The notes under the pieces: generated by a model
Database searches by the model: none
Told to the model about the DNA's origin: nothing
What the model saw: only the letters and a program-made list of their open reading frames with translations
Position numbers and translations under genes: made by a program
From: Mrakia gelida
Lineage: Eukaryota > Basidiomycota > Tremellomycetes > Cystofilobasidiales > Mrakiaceae
NCBI GenBank assembly: GCA_024345305.1
Contig: BRON01000003.1
Coordinates: forward strand, 496,001 to 560,000
Length of the DNA stretch: 64,000 nucleotides
Reading direction: 5' to 3'
In this document: positions 34,974 to 46,711 of the stretch, one piece after another
Numbering within the stretch: the stretch's first letter is position 1
Layout: every line of letters starts with the position of its first letter

Positions 34974-36266
34974 TCATTCCATCGCTGGTGCTGGTGGTGG
35001 TCCATCGACGAGGCGTGTCCTGTCGAAGCAAAAGAGGGGGAAGAGTCAGCGAGGTGGGAGTGCAGGGAGAGATGAGAGGGACAAGAAGAGACTGACAAGA
35101 GATGAGGAGTTTCGAACCACCCTTTCCCTTTACTAGACATCTCCCTCGGCCAGACATCCATCCCGAACCAGAAGATGTGGCCTACGACGCAGCCCATCTT
35201 GAAGAATGAACGGGGAAGAGAGGAAAGGGGAAGAGGTCAGCGTCGCGTTCGACGAGCTTCGAGCCCTTCGACGAGTGGAGTTCGAGCTCGATGCGAGCTC
35301 GAATCCTCGACGGAGGAAGAAAACAGATCTTGGTCCACCCACTCCATCAGCAACAGCGCTCCTCCAGTCGTTGTACATCGCCCAGCTGACTCCCACGAGG
35401 GCAAGAGGGAGGTACGGAGCTCGCAGGGTGATCACTCCCATCAGACTCATCATCACGCTCGGATTGCGACGAGACCAGATGTAGACGAGGGCGAAGGCGA
35501 GGGAGCCGGAGAGGAAGGGGACTACGAAGAGCGGGGAGATGAGCTGCAACCCGCCAAAGAGAAGGGAAAGACGAAGGTCAGCGACGTGAGATCGAACGAG
35601 TCGAGAGAGGGAGAGAGAGGGAACGAACGAGAAGCATCGCCGAACAGACTATGAGCAGCCAGAGGAAGTCGGCCCGACGATTGGCGTAGGAGTTCTCTTC
35701 CAGTAAGCGGGAGTAGCGCATCTGTGGAGGGAGAGAAGGAGGACGAGGGTGAGCTTGAGATTGAAACGCTGGCGCGCGGTGGAGGCCGTGACGAGACGAG
35801 ACGAGAGGAGTCTGAGCTCACGATAAAGAAGAGATGGATGAGGAACTCCATGGAGAGAGGGCCGAAGTAGATGAAGGTTGAAAAGGGGCGCCAGAGCTGA
35901 GAGACAAGAGTACGGGTCAGCGAGGGAAGCAGGGCAAGGGCGAGAGGGAAGGGGGAAGGTGATGATGGATGAGCTCGAACGAACCTCCATCTTGCCGAAG
36001 GTGGACTTCCACGAGAAGTAGAGGTGAAGAGGGGCGACTATTTTGCATTGCTGCGAAGGCGAGAATTTCGAGAAGTCAGTCTTGCGTTCGAGAAATCCAG
36101 AGAATGGGGCTGTCGATAGTGGGACGACTAAGATGAGGAGAGGGAAGGAAGGAGAGGAGGGAGGTGAGCTGGAACTCACGACGGCGATGCTCGAAGCGAT
36201 ACACAGACCGACCCAGGTTCTTGTGACTGGAGGAATCTCCATCACCCATTGCTCGACGTTCGCCAT
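34974..36266 (-). CDS. DER1: Derlin (DER1-like ER-associated degradation factor)
   Basis: Seven exons (36266-36180, 36050-35985, 35896-35822, 35721-35650, 35543-35343, 35197-35097, 35019-34974) join to 215 aa, a normal derlin length. The start MANVEQWVMEIPPVTRTWVG is typical. The L1-loop WR motif is present (LWRPFSTFIYFGP), followed by MRYSRLLEENSYANRRADF and TLRAPYLPLALVGVSW. The last helix has the GxxxG-type GCVVGHIFWFGMDVWPRE. The tail is short (TPHLLTRLVDGPPPAPAME), without an SHP box. Derlins are rhomboid pseudoproteases of the ER membrane that help retrotranslocate misfolded proteins; no catalytic Ser-His pair is expected. The donor ending exon 5 must be GTGGGT after GATGGA to keep phase. 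BUD6 converges from the left (247 nt). Confidence 0.92.
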
Positions 36267-36419
36267 CTTGCTGAGATCAAGTAAAAAGTGTTGCTGGCGG
36301 TTTGAGGGAAGGAAAGAAGGAGCTCCTGCTGAGCGTCGTCGTTTCGAGGTCTTGCGTGAGCTTCGCCTCCTCCTTCCCTCCTTTCAAACGCTCACCCCAA
36401 CTTTCCAACTCTTCGTACC
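36267..36419. promoter_or_regulatory. Divergent promoter between derlin and a conserved unknown
   Basis: A 153-bp spacer separates the two outward-facing start codons. It contains C/T-rich tracts toward the + strand gene and no clear TATA box. Confidence 0.45.
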
Positions 36420-37439
36420 ATGGCTCCTCTGAACTACTCGAAATGGGACAACTTGGATCTCAACGACTCTGACGAGGACGAACAACCATCAGCTCCTCCT
36501 CCTCGACCAGCTCAACCAACCGCTTCGACTTCTTCCTCCTCCTCCACTTCCAAACCCACCCTCTCCCCTCCCTCTCTCCTCTCGCCCTCGAACCCAACCC
36601 AAACTTCGGGCAAGGTCGCAGCCGTCTTCATCCCTTGCATCGGCGAGAGGAGAGGGGACCTCTTCCTCCCCAAGCTCATCGACGAGGACCATCCGATCTT
36701 CAAAGGCGAAGGAGAGAGCTCGCCGTTGAGCAAGCTCGTAGGAATGGAGATCTTGGTTTGGAGGGAGGAGAAGAGAGATTTTAGGGAGATTGGAGTGAGT
36801 CGGTCGATCCTCGTGTCGCATTTGGTTCCAACGGAGAAAGGGAAAAGGAAGAGGGCAGGAAAGGGTTGGGAGGGTGTGAGCTCGACACTTCGACGGGCTG
36901 ATCTTTGCTCGTTTCGATTCGGGTTCCTTCAGCATAGTCCCGCCCATGATAATCAGTCGACGACCTACATGATGATCAACCCTGTAGATGGGTTCGCTCC
37001 TCCTCGGTGGGTCCTCCTTTCAGTCCCTTTCGCTCGTTGAGCTGTTCGAATCGAACGCGTCCTGACCCTCTCCAAACTCTTTCGCAGCTGGCAATCAGGA
37101 ATCGGGAACGTTCTCGTCGCTCGAGCAGACAAGAAACCTCTTGCTAGGAACCATATCGAGGCGCTTTGGATGTTGGCTGATGGGGTTTTGGATCAGTTTG
37201 GGAATGGACGTGAGCTCGTCTGCCTCTCCCTCTTCTCGATTTTCCTCTTTCGCCATCGCTGACCAGAAGACCGTTTGTGGGGCCTTTTTGTTGGGTTGTC
37301 TGTAGCCCTCAGCAACACCAACAAGCAGCGCTACTACACTCCAGCAGGGTGGAAGCAGTTCTTCGACAACTACGCTTCCGACCAGTCCAACTACGGGAAC
37401 GTTTCGTTCGGAGGGACGATTAAGCCTTGGGAGGTTTGA
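36420..37439 (+). CDS. Conserved unknown with Cdc37-like N-terminal motif (intact copy)
   Basis: Four exons (36420-36794, 36933-37006, 37088-37209, 37306-37439) join to 234 aa. The first residues, LNYSKWDNLDLNDSDEDE, closely resemble the start of Cdc37, the Hsp90 kinase co-chaperone, but the kinase-binding remainder of Cdc37 is absent. A Pro/Ser linker follows, then a compact domain with VAAVFIPCIGERRGDLFLPK, LVGMEILVWREEKRD, TTYMMINPVDGFAPPRW, IGNVLVARADKKPLARNH, ALWMLADGVLDQFGNG, RYYTPAGWKQFFDNY and the C-terminus GGTIKPWEV. I do not recognise this domain. A degenerate paralogue lies at 50323-51407 on the other strand and lacks the Cdc37-like start. The gene is divergent from the derlin gene. 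Confidence 0.7.
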
Positions 37440-37622
37440 TTTCGGGTCGCTTCTCTACCCTAGTAAGATGCATGGACTCGCTCATAATTGGGTCGAAGTG
37501 GAAAGGACGGCAAAGAGAGCTTGCGCGAGAACGAGACGCGTCGCGCAAGTCCTCGTCTTTCGACCGACGACGCTCCTCGCCAGGTCAAGAGAGAGAGAGA
37601 GAGAGACAGAAAAGTCTATGTA

Positions 37623-40600
37623 TCAAATCCTCAAAGCAGCCACCGAATCGTACTCTGACCGACTCAACCTCCAAGGAATCCCCGACTGACCCCAGAACTC
37701 CTTCGCGTCTTCGTCCTGCACGAACGGACCAAAACCAAGAAGAGGGTCAGCTTTGAGTTCCTCGTCTCGTTCGCCTGCGTTCGAAAGCTCGAGGGAGGAA
37801 GAGAGGAAGGGGGCTCGGCTCGGACTCACACTCCCCAAGTTCAGCACCGTTGAGATCTGCTGCATACGAATGAACTTCTCTCTCGATCCTCCGAACGCGG
37901 TTTGAGAGGAGAGGAAGTTGGCGATGGATCGAAGGTCGCGGTCGAAGCGGAGGGCACCGAGCTGAGAGAAGCAAAGAGAAGGAGAGAGTGAGCAAGTGAC
38001 GAGTGGAGGGGAACGAGAAGCGAAAGAAGGAGAGAGCGAGAGAGCATCGAAGACGAACCTCCGTAAACTGCATCCCGAAGATCATCTTCTCCCAAGGTCT
38101 CACCAGCACCTCCACGCTGGTAGCGAAAAAGACGTAGTAGTTCGTGTCCGTGAAGGAGGCCTTCCCAAACGAAAACGCGAGGGTCAGCGCTCGAAACGAC
38201 GCACGCGATGAACCAAACGCAAGAGACGAAGGAAGACGCGACTCACCCTGTATCCCTCGACCAAGGCATCCCACCCTCTCACGAACCTCTTCCTCACGAT
38301 ATCTTGGAACTCCGCTTCCGCGTAAGCCTCCTCGTCGAGGGTGTAGGTGACTCCCTTGTAGCAGTCCTCGAGGAAAGGGCGAAGACGAGGTCGGACGAGT
38401 TGGTTGAAGAGTTGGTCGGTTCCGGTCTGAGGAAAACGAAACGAAAAGCGACGAAGATGGTCAGCAGTCAGTCGAGTGTGAGGACAAGGGAAGGAAAGCG
38501 ACTGTGGACAAACCTTGAGGATCGTCCTACACTTCCCAGCGAGCGACTCGAGGGATTTGACGGCCTCCCTAGCAGCGTCGACTTCCTCGTCGAGGAAGGA
38601 TTGAGTGACGGCGTCGGAACCGAGGACTTCTTGAACGAGACGCTCCATGTGTTCGGCGGAGACGTCGAGGTCGTTGGCGTAGATCTGGTGACGAGAAATC
38701 GTCGAGGGAAAGAGTCAGTTCGAGCCTTCGTTTCGTTTCGCCTTCCCTCACTCTTCCCCTCCTCCGCCCCTCCTTTTAACCCCCCCCCCCCCCCCTCTCT
38801 CTCTCTCTCCCAGCCCCAACTCAGCCTAACCCAAAGACGACTCACCACAAAACTCCCCCTCATCTCCCTCTCCAACCTCTCCGCCTCGGCTCCCTTCCCT
38901 CCTCCCGTCCCACCCACGGCGTTCTGAGCTCCAGCACTCCTCACTCCCGCGTACACGCCATCCATCTTCCTCTTGATCCCACCGATGAAGTCCCTCTCCA
39001 TGATTTCGGCAATGTTGGCGGTCATGCGCTCGAGGGTAGGGAGGGACGAGGACGCGACGAGTCGGTAGAGGATCAGTTTGAGGAGGTAGAAGGTGTCGTC
39101 CGGGCAGGAGGAGAGGTGAGGTTTCGAGGTCGTGTCGGGGGTGTCGAGACGGAGGGCCTGGGAGAAACGAAGACGGTGAAAGGGAGGGAGTCAGCGAACG
39201 AGCTTCGAACTTCGAACCTCAAACCTCTCGAAGCTCTCGCTCGAAACGAACGCGCTTCGGAGCTCACCTTATCGATACTCGACCTCAGATACCAAACCTC
39301 CATAGGCTCGTAGAACTTCTTCAGCGCCCCTTCGATGAGTTTCTTCGACTCGCTATCCTCGACGATGCTGAGGTGGTCGACCTCCGCTCCTTCGATCTCC
39401 TTCAACGCTGCTCCTCCGGACGCGAGCCCTCTCGACGATGGAAGTTTGGGACTCGAGGAGCCGCCATCGCCTGCTGAGGAGGTTGGGTCGTCCTGCGGAC
39501 AACGAGAAAGAGAGTGGACAACTCGTCAGTCTCGTTGCGTCTCGTCTCGAGTCGTTGAAGGCAAGAAGGTCGTTGGAACGCGAACACTCACTCTCAGCCT
39601 CCCCCAAAGGAACCTCCTGTATAGACCCCACCTCCCAGCCATTCCCGTAAGCTCTCCTAGAACCTTGTCGATCTCTCTCGGATCAGGACCGGTGTCTTCT
39701 TCGACCGCCGAGGGTGTTGACGCGGAGACGACTCTCCGCGAGGGGTTGTAGGTGTTGAGGAGTGAGGTCGCTGCTGTTGGTAACGATGGGAGATGGGTGG
39801 AGGAGAGTGTTGCTGAGAGAGAGGAGGCTTGGACGGTGGGTTGATGTATAGATCGGATGGGCGGGGAGGTGAGGGTCGCGGTGAGCTGGAGGAAAGAAGA
39901 GGAGGCGAGAGGGTCAGCTCGAGCTTCTCGAAGCGATTCGTCCCACGAGAACTCGTCGGCGAGAGACAGGTATGCAAGCAAAAGAGAGTATCACTCACCA
40001 TTCTTCCAACTCGTCTCTCCTCCTCCCAGCCTGAGACGAGACTCTCGAGGACGCGATCTCCCTCCTGCTGCAGCCTCCCGACGACGCTCCTCATCCGACC
40101 TGGACCGTAGTACTTCTCGACCACGGGCTGATGCTGATCGACGATGAGTCCTATCGACTCGAAGAGGGCTGTGAGATGGGTGATGTAGTAGAGGGGAGAA
40201 GAAGCTGAAGGATCGACGCGAAGACGAAACGAGAAGGTCAGCTTGAACAAACGAGAAGCGTGCGGCTTCGAGATGGACGAGGAACTCACTCTTTCCAACA
40301 GCCATGTTTCGACCTCGAACGAGACCGACGACGAAGTCTCCGTAGGCTTGAAGTCCCTCAGTCTGGAAGAGAACGAGCCGAAACGAAACGCAAGGTGAGC
40401 TCGAGCTCGGGCTCGCTCCTTCCTTTCGGGACCACAGCGCGACGAGGAACTTACCTCAGCTCCAATCTCGGGCCACAGCCTGAAGAACCTGCTGACGGCG
40501 ACCTCGTCTCGAGCTGTCGCAGCCATCCTGAACTGGCTCTGGAAGATCTCGAGGAGTTCTGAACGGAGAGTTTGGAGAGCTTGGGAAGGAGGCGATGGGT

Positions 40601-41422
40601 CGTCTGTTGTGGGCTGATGGGTGGGAGAGATGATAGCAGAGCGGAAGTGGAACGAGTCAGTGATCGCTAGTGCGCGGATTGCGGGCAAGATCGCTCGAAT
40701 TCCACAGCAAAGAGGTCGAAAGGGGGAGGGAGGGAGGGAAGGAAGACCGAAGCTCACCACAACTCTCGCCGCGAAACCGCCCTCAATAACCTCCGTCGGC
40801 GCATGCAGAGCTCTCTTGCAAGCTCTGGCAGCAGTCTCCCAGTCCTTCGACAGAATTCCGCCTCGTAAAGTTTCCAGAGAGGTCTGCAGGCGCGTGGGAG
40901 AAAGGGAAACAAGGTCAGCCCAGCTCAGCTCACTTCGCTTCCTCCCTTCCCTTCACTTGAGCTCTCTGAACGCACCTTGAGCTCCATGACCTCGTTCAGC
41001 CTCTCGCCCGCTTCCCTGACTCGCAGTAGCTCTTCGTCCAGCCCTCTCACTTTGCCTCCTATCCTCTCTGCGATCTCGTTGACCTTTCCAATCCTGCCGA
41101 CGAGTCCTTCCTCTCCTCCGTGATCGTTGATGCCGCTGACCTCTCCCTCAACGGCCTGGATCCTCGGTAAGAGTTTACGGAGCTGAGTGTGAGCTGTATC
41201 AAGCGTTGAGCGATCTGAGAGGAGGGCGTGGAGGTCTTGGGAGAGGGAGGATTCCAGAGATTGGAGCGTCGCGAGGTGAGGGAGGAGAGCTGGAGTCAAG
41301 AGGGACCGAGGGTGAGGACGAGTCGCTGGAGGTGGAGTGGAAGGACGAGAGGGCGGACGAGAAGAGGAGGGGGTGCTGGTGTCGGCAGTAGTGGTTTTGA
41401 GGAGGGGAGGGAGGGAGGCCAT
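37623..41422 (-). CDS. COG4: COG4, conserved oligomeric Golgi complex subunit 4
   Basis: A multi-exon minus-strand gene; exon 1 is 41422-40976 and the last exon ends at 37623. The N-terminal helix bundle is visible (KVRGLDEELLRVREAGERLN, then SLETLRGGILSKDWETAARA). The conserved middle includes EKYYGPGRMRSVVGRLQQEG and VEVWYLRSSIDK-type sequence (MEVWYLRSSIDK), and the C-terminal domain has YYVFFATSVEVLVRPWEKM, FTELGALRFDRDLRSI and WGQSGIPWRLSRSEYDSV. COG4 is in lobe A of the COG tether, which captures intra-Golgi retrograde vesicles and interacts with the SNARE/Sly1 machinery. A Pro/Ser-rich insert (about 39600-39870) is not part of the usual core. One intron contains 16 consecutive C followed by a CT repeat on the + strand (38780-38810). 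Confidence 0.88.
38780..38810. repeat. Poly-C tract followed by a CT dinucleotide repeat in a COG4 intron
   Basis: Sixteen C in a row on the + strand run straight into about seven TC units. It lies in an intron of COG4 (poly-G on the transcribed strand). Such tracts are prone to slippage and assembly length errors; no function is claimed. Confidence 0.85.
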
Positions 41423-41766
41423 GGTCGAGAGAGCGAAGGCGAGGAGGGATGGAGAGATGGGAAGGGAGGGGAGGCGTTGGAGGTAACGAGCTCGTTTCTA
41501 TGGGTTTCCGGGCTTGCTTGGAGCTATTTTGGGGTTGTTGGGAGAGGGGGGAGATGTACCGAGGCTCCCGAGGGCCGAGAAGTAGTCGAGAAGGTCGGAA
41601 GGAGGGTGGATGTTGTGAATCAGGAACGAGCGAGCTCGAAACGAAACGAAGCTCGCGAAGGTGGGAGCTCGTGTCCGTCGAACCGCCATCTTCTTCCTTC
41701 CGCACCCTCTCAAGACTCTTTCACCACTCGATCACGACCTCGCTCAGCCCCTCTCAAGCTCAGGAA
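41423..41766. promoter_or_regulatory. Divergent spacer between COG4 and a secreted glycosidase-like gene
   Basis: About 340 nt between outward-facing start codons. No TATA box or exon-like frame is clear; the right half is C/T-rich toward the + strand gene. Confidence 0.4.
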
Positions 41767-44607
41767 ATGAAGATCCTCTCCTCCGGCGCTCTGGCGGTCG
41801 CTCTCTCGCTCTCATTCGCTCTCCAGGTCGAAGGAGCTCTCGACGATGACAGGGAGGCAGGAACGAACAATAAGTGGCTCAGCTGGTGTGGGAAGCACTA
41901 TGAGGTGATTTGTTGAACACTTCCGAAGGTTTTTGGACTCTGGGGCAAGATTCGGACTAGGGAGAGACCCGACGAAACGACGTCGAGCTCATCTCCTCCG
42001 GGCGTCGTCCGTCTGCTTCTCTACCTGACCTCCCACTGACCTTCTCTCTTCGTTTTCACTCATACAGCCTGGCTCACCAGTAGTTTCACCTCTCGGAGCG
42101 ATGCGAAACGCAACCATCTCGCCCGTCCTCCTCCTCGACTTCCGAGCCAGTTTGTCCGATCTCCTCCCTCGTCGCCGTCTCGTCGCTTCTCCCGCTCACC
42201 TCCTTCTTACATCCAGTCCCAACGATCCAGCCCTACGTGCCCCATCTCGAATCCTCCGGATCCCTCCTCCTCTCCCTCCAGCCCTCCTTCACTCACGGAT
42301 CACCCTTTCCCTCGACTTCGCCCGCCTCGTCCATCTCTCCCCTCCTCCTCCAACAACAATCGTTCGCAACCACTCCCTCTCAACCCGTCTTCCAAATCAC
42401 CTGCTCCGTATCAAGTCCTCACCATCCTCAACCCATTCCTCTCTTCACCCAACCTCTCCAACTCCCTCTCCCAACGACCCTGCACGAAGTCGAGTTCGAC
42501 CTCTCCCTCCTACCGCCCTCGCTCGAAGCGCCTTACCTCCTTTCGTGCGAGGCTCAATCCGAAGGCCACAAATTCACTTCCTCTCCAGAGGGGCTTCGCG
42601 TCCTACCTCCGAACCCCTGGGGAGGTGGGACCGTGAAGATGGATCGACGAACAGGAGGAGTTCTCGTTCCCTCGGGCAAACAAGGATGGGAGCCTCTGAT
42701 CCCCGTAGGGTTCTACACTTCGTACGAGGGGTACTTGGATAGTGGAGAGGAAGGGTTGAAGAGGTTGGAGGAGATGAGGGATGCCGGGTGAGTTGGCGAA
42801 GAACTGAGTCGCGTCGACCCGGCCGTTCGACGATCAGAGCTAATCGTTGGACTTTGTTTCGCCCTCAGGTTCAACGTCGTTCACCCCGTACCGACGTTTG
42901 GCGATCTCAAGACGTTAAAGCAGGTTTTGGATCGGGCGAGGGATCTGGGAGTGAGTGAGCTCGTTCAGCGGAGAAACGAGCAAAGTCGAAACTGACGCGT
43001 CGTCCGTCTTGTACGTGCCCTTCAGCTCTGGTTGATGTTCGTCTTTCTCCTCCTTCCTCTCTTCTTCCTCCTACTCTCCTGACTCCTCTCGCTTTCTGAT
43101 TTCCAGCTACGACATGCGTCACACCTTCGAGTCCCTTCCTTCCGTTCTCGAACAAGTCGCTCTCATTCGGTCCTACCCCAACTTGCTCACTTTCTACACT
43201 GCTGATGAGTGAGCACAAAATCATCCCACCGTCTTGACCTCCATTCTCGACTCTGCTTAACCTCTCCTTGGTTCTTTCGCTCGCTCGCCAGACCCGACGG
43301 CAACGAATCTCCTCTCGCCTCTCCCCTCGCCGCCTACGAGGTCATCAAGTCGTCCAAGGGAGACGCGGGATACCATCCTGTCTCTCTGGTCCTGAACTGT
43401 GGCAACTACTTCTTCGAGGAGTATACGAGAGGGGCTGATATCGGTGAGTCGCTTCGTTGAGTGAGTGGAAGGACCAAATGAGGCGCGTCGCTGATCGTTT
43501 TTGTTCGGTTTGTTCGCACTCAGTTCTGTTGGATGTAAGCGAGACTTCTCTCTTTTGCAAAGGCGACGGCGAGACTGACGCTGAACATCTCCTGTCCAGG
43601 CCTACCCCTTCAACGTGAACGGCACCTTTTCGAACGTGTGGAAAACTGTTCGTCCTCATCTCTTTCTCTCAGCCCCTACTTCTCCTTCTTCCTTTTCCCC
43701 CGCTCCCTCCAACCACTGACAATCTTTCTCTATCCAACTCTTGCACCCCTCACCCAGCCCTGCAACGAGACCTACGGCTGCTGTGGCTGCGACAACTGCT
43801 TCACGTCGTCCGTCCTGGACGTCTCAAATCGACTCGTTGCTTACGACGGATATCGACGAGCCTTAGGGAGAGAGAGGAATTTGACGTTCTGGGCGGTGCC
43901 GCAGGCCTTTGGGAGGGAGGCTTATTGGGTTGAGAAGCCGAGGGGAGAAGGTGAGTGAGACGAAAGAAGAGGAGGAGAGACGCGACGAGGTTCGAGTCGA
44001 GCGGCGGAAACGAAGACGACGCTGACTGACATTGCTCATTCTCTTTTCGGTGGTCGCCGAGCAGAAGTCCTTCTCAGCTCCGTTCTGAGTCTCATTCACG
44101 GGAGTCTTGGTGCGTCGCTCCTCCCTTGCTCTTTCGCATCTTCCTCTTCTTCGTCTCTTTCTTCTTCCCTCCCTCCCAACTTTCTTGTTCGCTCCCTCAC
44201 TGACGTCCTCATCTTTTCGCTCTTCAATTAATCCAGCCATCACACCCTGGATCGCCCCCACAACGCCCTCCATCTTCTCCCACCTCTCCCATCTCGCACG
44301 CGTTCTCGCCTCAACCCTCACGCCCATCATCCTCGATCCCCACGCCATCCGAACAACCCAAATCAACGCGGACGTCCATCTTTCCACTTGGAGAGTCGAG
44401 GGGAAGTGGCTCGTGCTGCTTGCGAATCTTGCCGAAAAGGACAGGGAGGTGAGGGTCGAGTTGGAGGGAGTTTGGAGTGGAGAAGGCTTGAAGGTTAGGG
44501 AGGTGTTGGGTGAAGCTGGGGAAGGAGTCAAGGGTGTGGACATAGGGGATGGATGGGTGAAAGGGCGGGTTGGAGCCGGTGGGGTGGGAGGGTGGGTCGT
44601 TGAGTGA
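41767..44607 (+). CDS. Secreted TIM-barrel glycoside hydrolase-like protein
   Basis: Twelve exons (41767-41904, 42068-42149, 42217-42787, 42869-42950, 43026-43036, 43107-43208, 43292-43443, 43524-43534, 43600-43647, 43758-43950, 44065-44109, 44237-44607) join to 601 aa. A signal peptide is clear (LAVALSLSFALQVEGA). A beta-sandwich-like N-terminal part is followed by barrel strands: WEPLIPVGFYTSYEGYL, FNVVHPVPTFGD, LGLWLMYDMRHTFESL, LLTFYTADEPDGN (likely acidic catalytic loop) and ADIVLLDAYPFNVNGT. A cysteine cluster CNETYGCCGCDNC follows. The C-terminus has a further beta-rich segment (GKWLVLLANLAEKDREVRVE). Several NxT/NxS sites suit a secreted protein. The glycosidase class is inferred from the DEPD loop and fold pattern; I cannot assign a GH family or substrate. 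Exons 5 and 8 are only 11 nt each. Confidence 0.7.
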
Positions 44608-44867
44608 GGACGCGAGGACCAGGACGACGCGATCGATCTTTTGGTATTTGGACTTTTGACGAACTTTTCTTCTGAAGTCTCCGATCGCAAGTGCTTTAGA
44701 CTTCGATGTTATCGGCTCCATCTCGTTCACGATAATTTGAGCAGCAGGAGGCTCGCTTTCACTCCTTCACGACCGTCTCCTCTTTGCGAGCTTTCGATCC
44801 GAACGGAACGTCGACCTCACCCTCCAACTCCTTCCCTCCTTCTCCTTCTCCTTCCTTCCCTCCCACC

Positions 44868-46470
44868 ATGCCTCGCCCTCGTCTCCCCGTGCCCACGGGC
44901 CACTCCCTCAACCAAATCAAACGTCTGAATCCTGGAGCCCGTCTGAAGAAGACGGTAGAGAACCTGGGACTTCGACTCGTTCGTTTCCTTCCTCCTTCCC
45001 CCTCCCTTCCTCGTCTCGTCTCGTCTCGCTGACCTTCTTCCCCTCCTCCTCTCACGTTCGCTCATCTTTAGGGAGTTGACCGTCTCCCTCCTACTCTGAG
45101 AGGGACTGTCGACGTTCCCTGGAAAGTTGCCAAAGGACCTCTGGAACCTCATTGGCATCGTTCGACGATCGTAACCCCTCCCGTTCTCGCCATTCAGATA
45201 CCACACAACAGGACTAAGCTAGGGAGGTTCATGATGGCTGAGTGGAGGAGGTGGGAGAGAGCTCAATCGCCGGATGCGATCAAGTGTGAGTTCTAGCACT
45301 AGAGCAGGAGGGAGGAGGGAAGGAAGGGAAGGAGCAGCGAGCGAGCTCGCCCTTTTTTTGAGCTTGAGCTCGACCTTCCCTTCCTCCTTCTTCTCTTGTT
45401 CTTTTGCTCCTTCGCCTCTCCCCCCTCAACGTGTTCTCTCAACCTCTGAGAGGCTCTATATACACCGTGCTGACCTCGCTCTCGTCCTTCGTTGGATCCA
45501 TATCAGTCCCCAACATCCCCGAAGGAACGATCCGAAACCCCTTCCTCCCCTGGTTCAACCCTTTCTCTCGACAATGGGTTCGACCCATCTACAATCGACA
45601 ACAACAAGCCGATCTCTGCAAGGAAGGTCGTCGTCTCGACCTCGACAACGTCCTCCCTTCAGGTCCCAAGAACCATCCTTCTCGCTCCAACAAGGAGATG
45701 GTCGCTTGGAGGGTCAGCGACCCTTTGCTCGACGTCGACGCTTCCGAGGGACAACCAACGATCGTGGAATTGGGCACGGTCAAGTGGTCGGGAGTGTACA
45801 TGAAGAAGTTGAACCCGTTCGGAGCGGGAAGGTTTGGGGAGGAGATGAGTTTGGAGGAGTTGAAGGCTGGATTGGGAGTGGGAGGACTGCCGGAGGATGG
45901 GAAGTTGGTGCACGTTGAGATGCCTGGGCAGAGTACGGCGGAGAGGATGATTACGAGTAAGATGCCTAGGGTGGGAGGATACACGTACGTACCCGTCTTT
46001 CTATCTCTTCTCTTCGTTGGGTGCTGTTCGAAGAGGCGAGCTCGAAACGAAACGAAGCTCAAGCTCACCACTTTTCCCTCCTTCCCTCCTTCCCTTCTTT
46101 GTTTTCGTTCTCGTCTCGCAGCGGTCAACTCGAGCTGTTCTCACAGTCGAAGCAAATCAGGAGGGCGCAGAGGACGGCTGAGATTATCAACAGGATGGCA
46201 TCGATGCCTGTGAGGATCGCCGAGTGGAGGAAGGTACGTCCGATGTCTCTTTCTCTCCCTTTCTCCCTCGTCCCATCCCTCTCTTCCCGCCCTTGTCTCC
46301 CTCCCTCTCCCTGCTTCTACCATTGCCGATACCGTCCTTTCTATCTTCCTCCTTTCTTATTCCTTCGCTCTCTCCCCTGCTGACCCTCCCTCCGTTCTCG
46401 TTCTCGATTCGCGTTCTCACAGGAGAAGAAGGCCGAGAAGATCAAGAACCTGCCTGCGCTGCCGTTCTAG
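44868..46470 (+). CDS. Probable mitochondrial large-subunit ribosomal protein mL59 (MRPL25-like)
   Basis: Five exons (44868-44978, 45072-45285, 45507-45984, 46122-46233, 46423-46470) join to 320 aa. The part after EGTIRNPFLPWFNPFSRQW, including YNRQQQADLCKEGRRLDLDN and VLPSGPKN, resembles the RNPFLP...G.W..P..S.RRQADL...A...GVE..LP block of fungal mL59. The N-terminus is basic (RPRLPVPTGHSLNQIKRLNP) as expected for mitochondrial import. The C-terminus is Arg/Lys-rich (SKQIRRAQRTAEIINRM, ending KIKNLPALPF). It is longer than the yeast protein (about 157 aa). The family call rests on short motif similarity, so it is moderate. Mitochondrial ribosomal localisation is inferred. Confidence 0.55.
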
Positions 46471-46711
46471 AGTAGCAGTAGTCTGGCAAGTGAGGGAGAG
46501 CAATGATATGTTGCTTTTTCCTTCTTTGAACGAGCTTTGCTCGCGTGGAAAGAAACAGAGAGGAATCAAGACAGGCCACGTCGAGTCGAGTTGATGTCGC
46601 TCGTCCGTCGGTCGTCGCTTTCTTCCCTCACAAACTCGAGACGTCTTTCGAAAGGTAGAGAGCTAGCGCCCGAGTAAGAGAGTACAAAGGTTTCCATCCA
46701 ACCATCATCCC

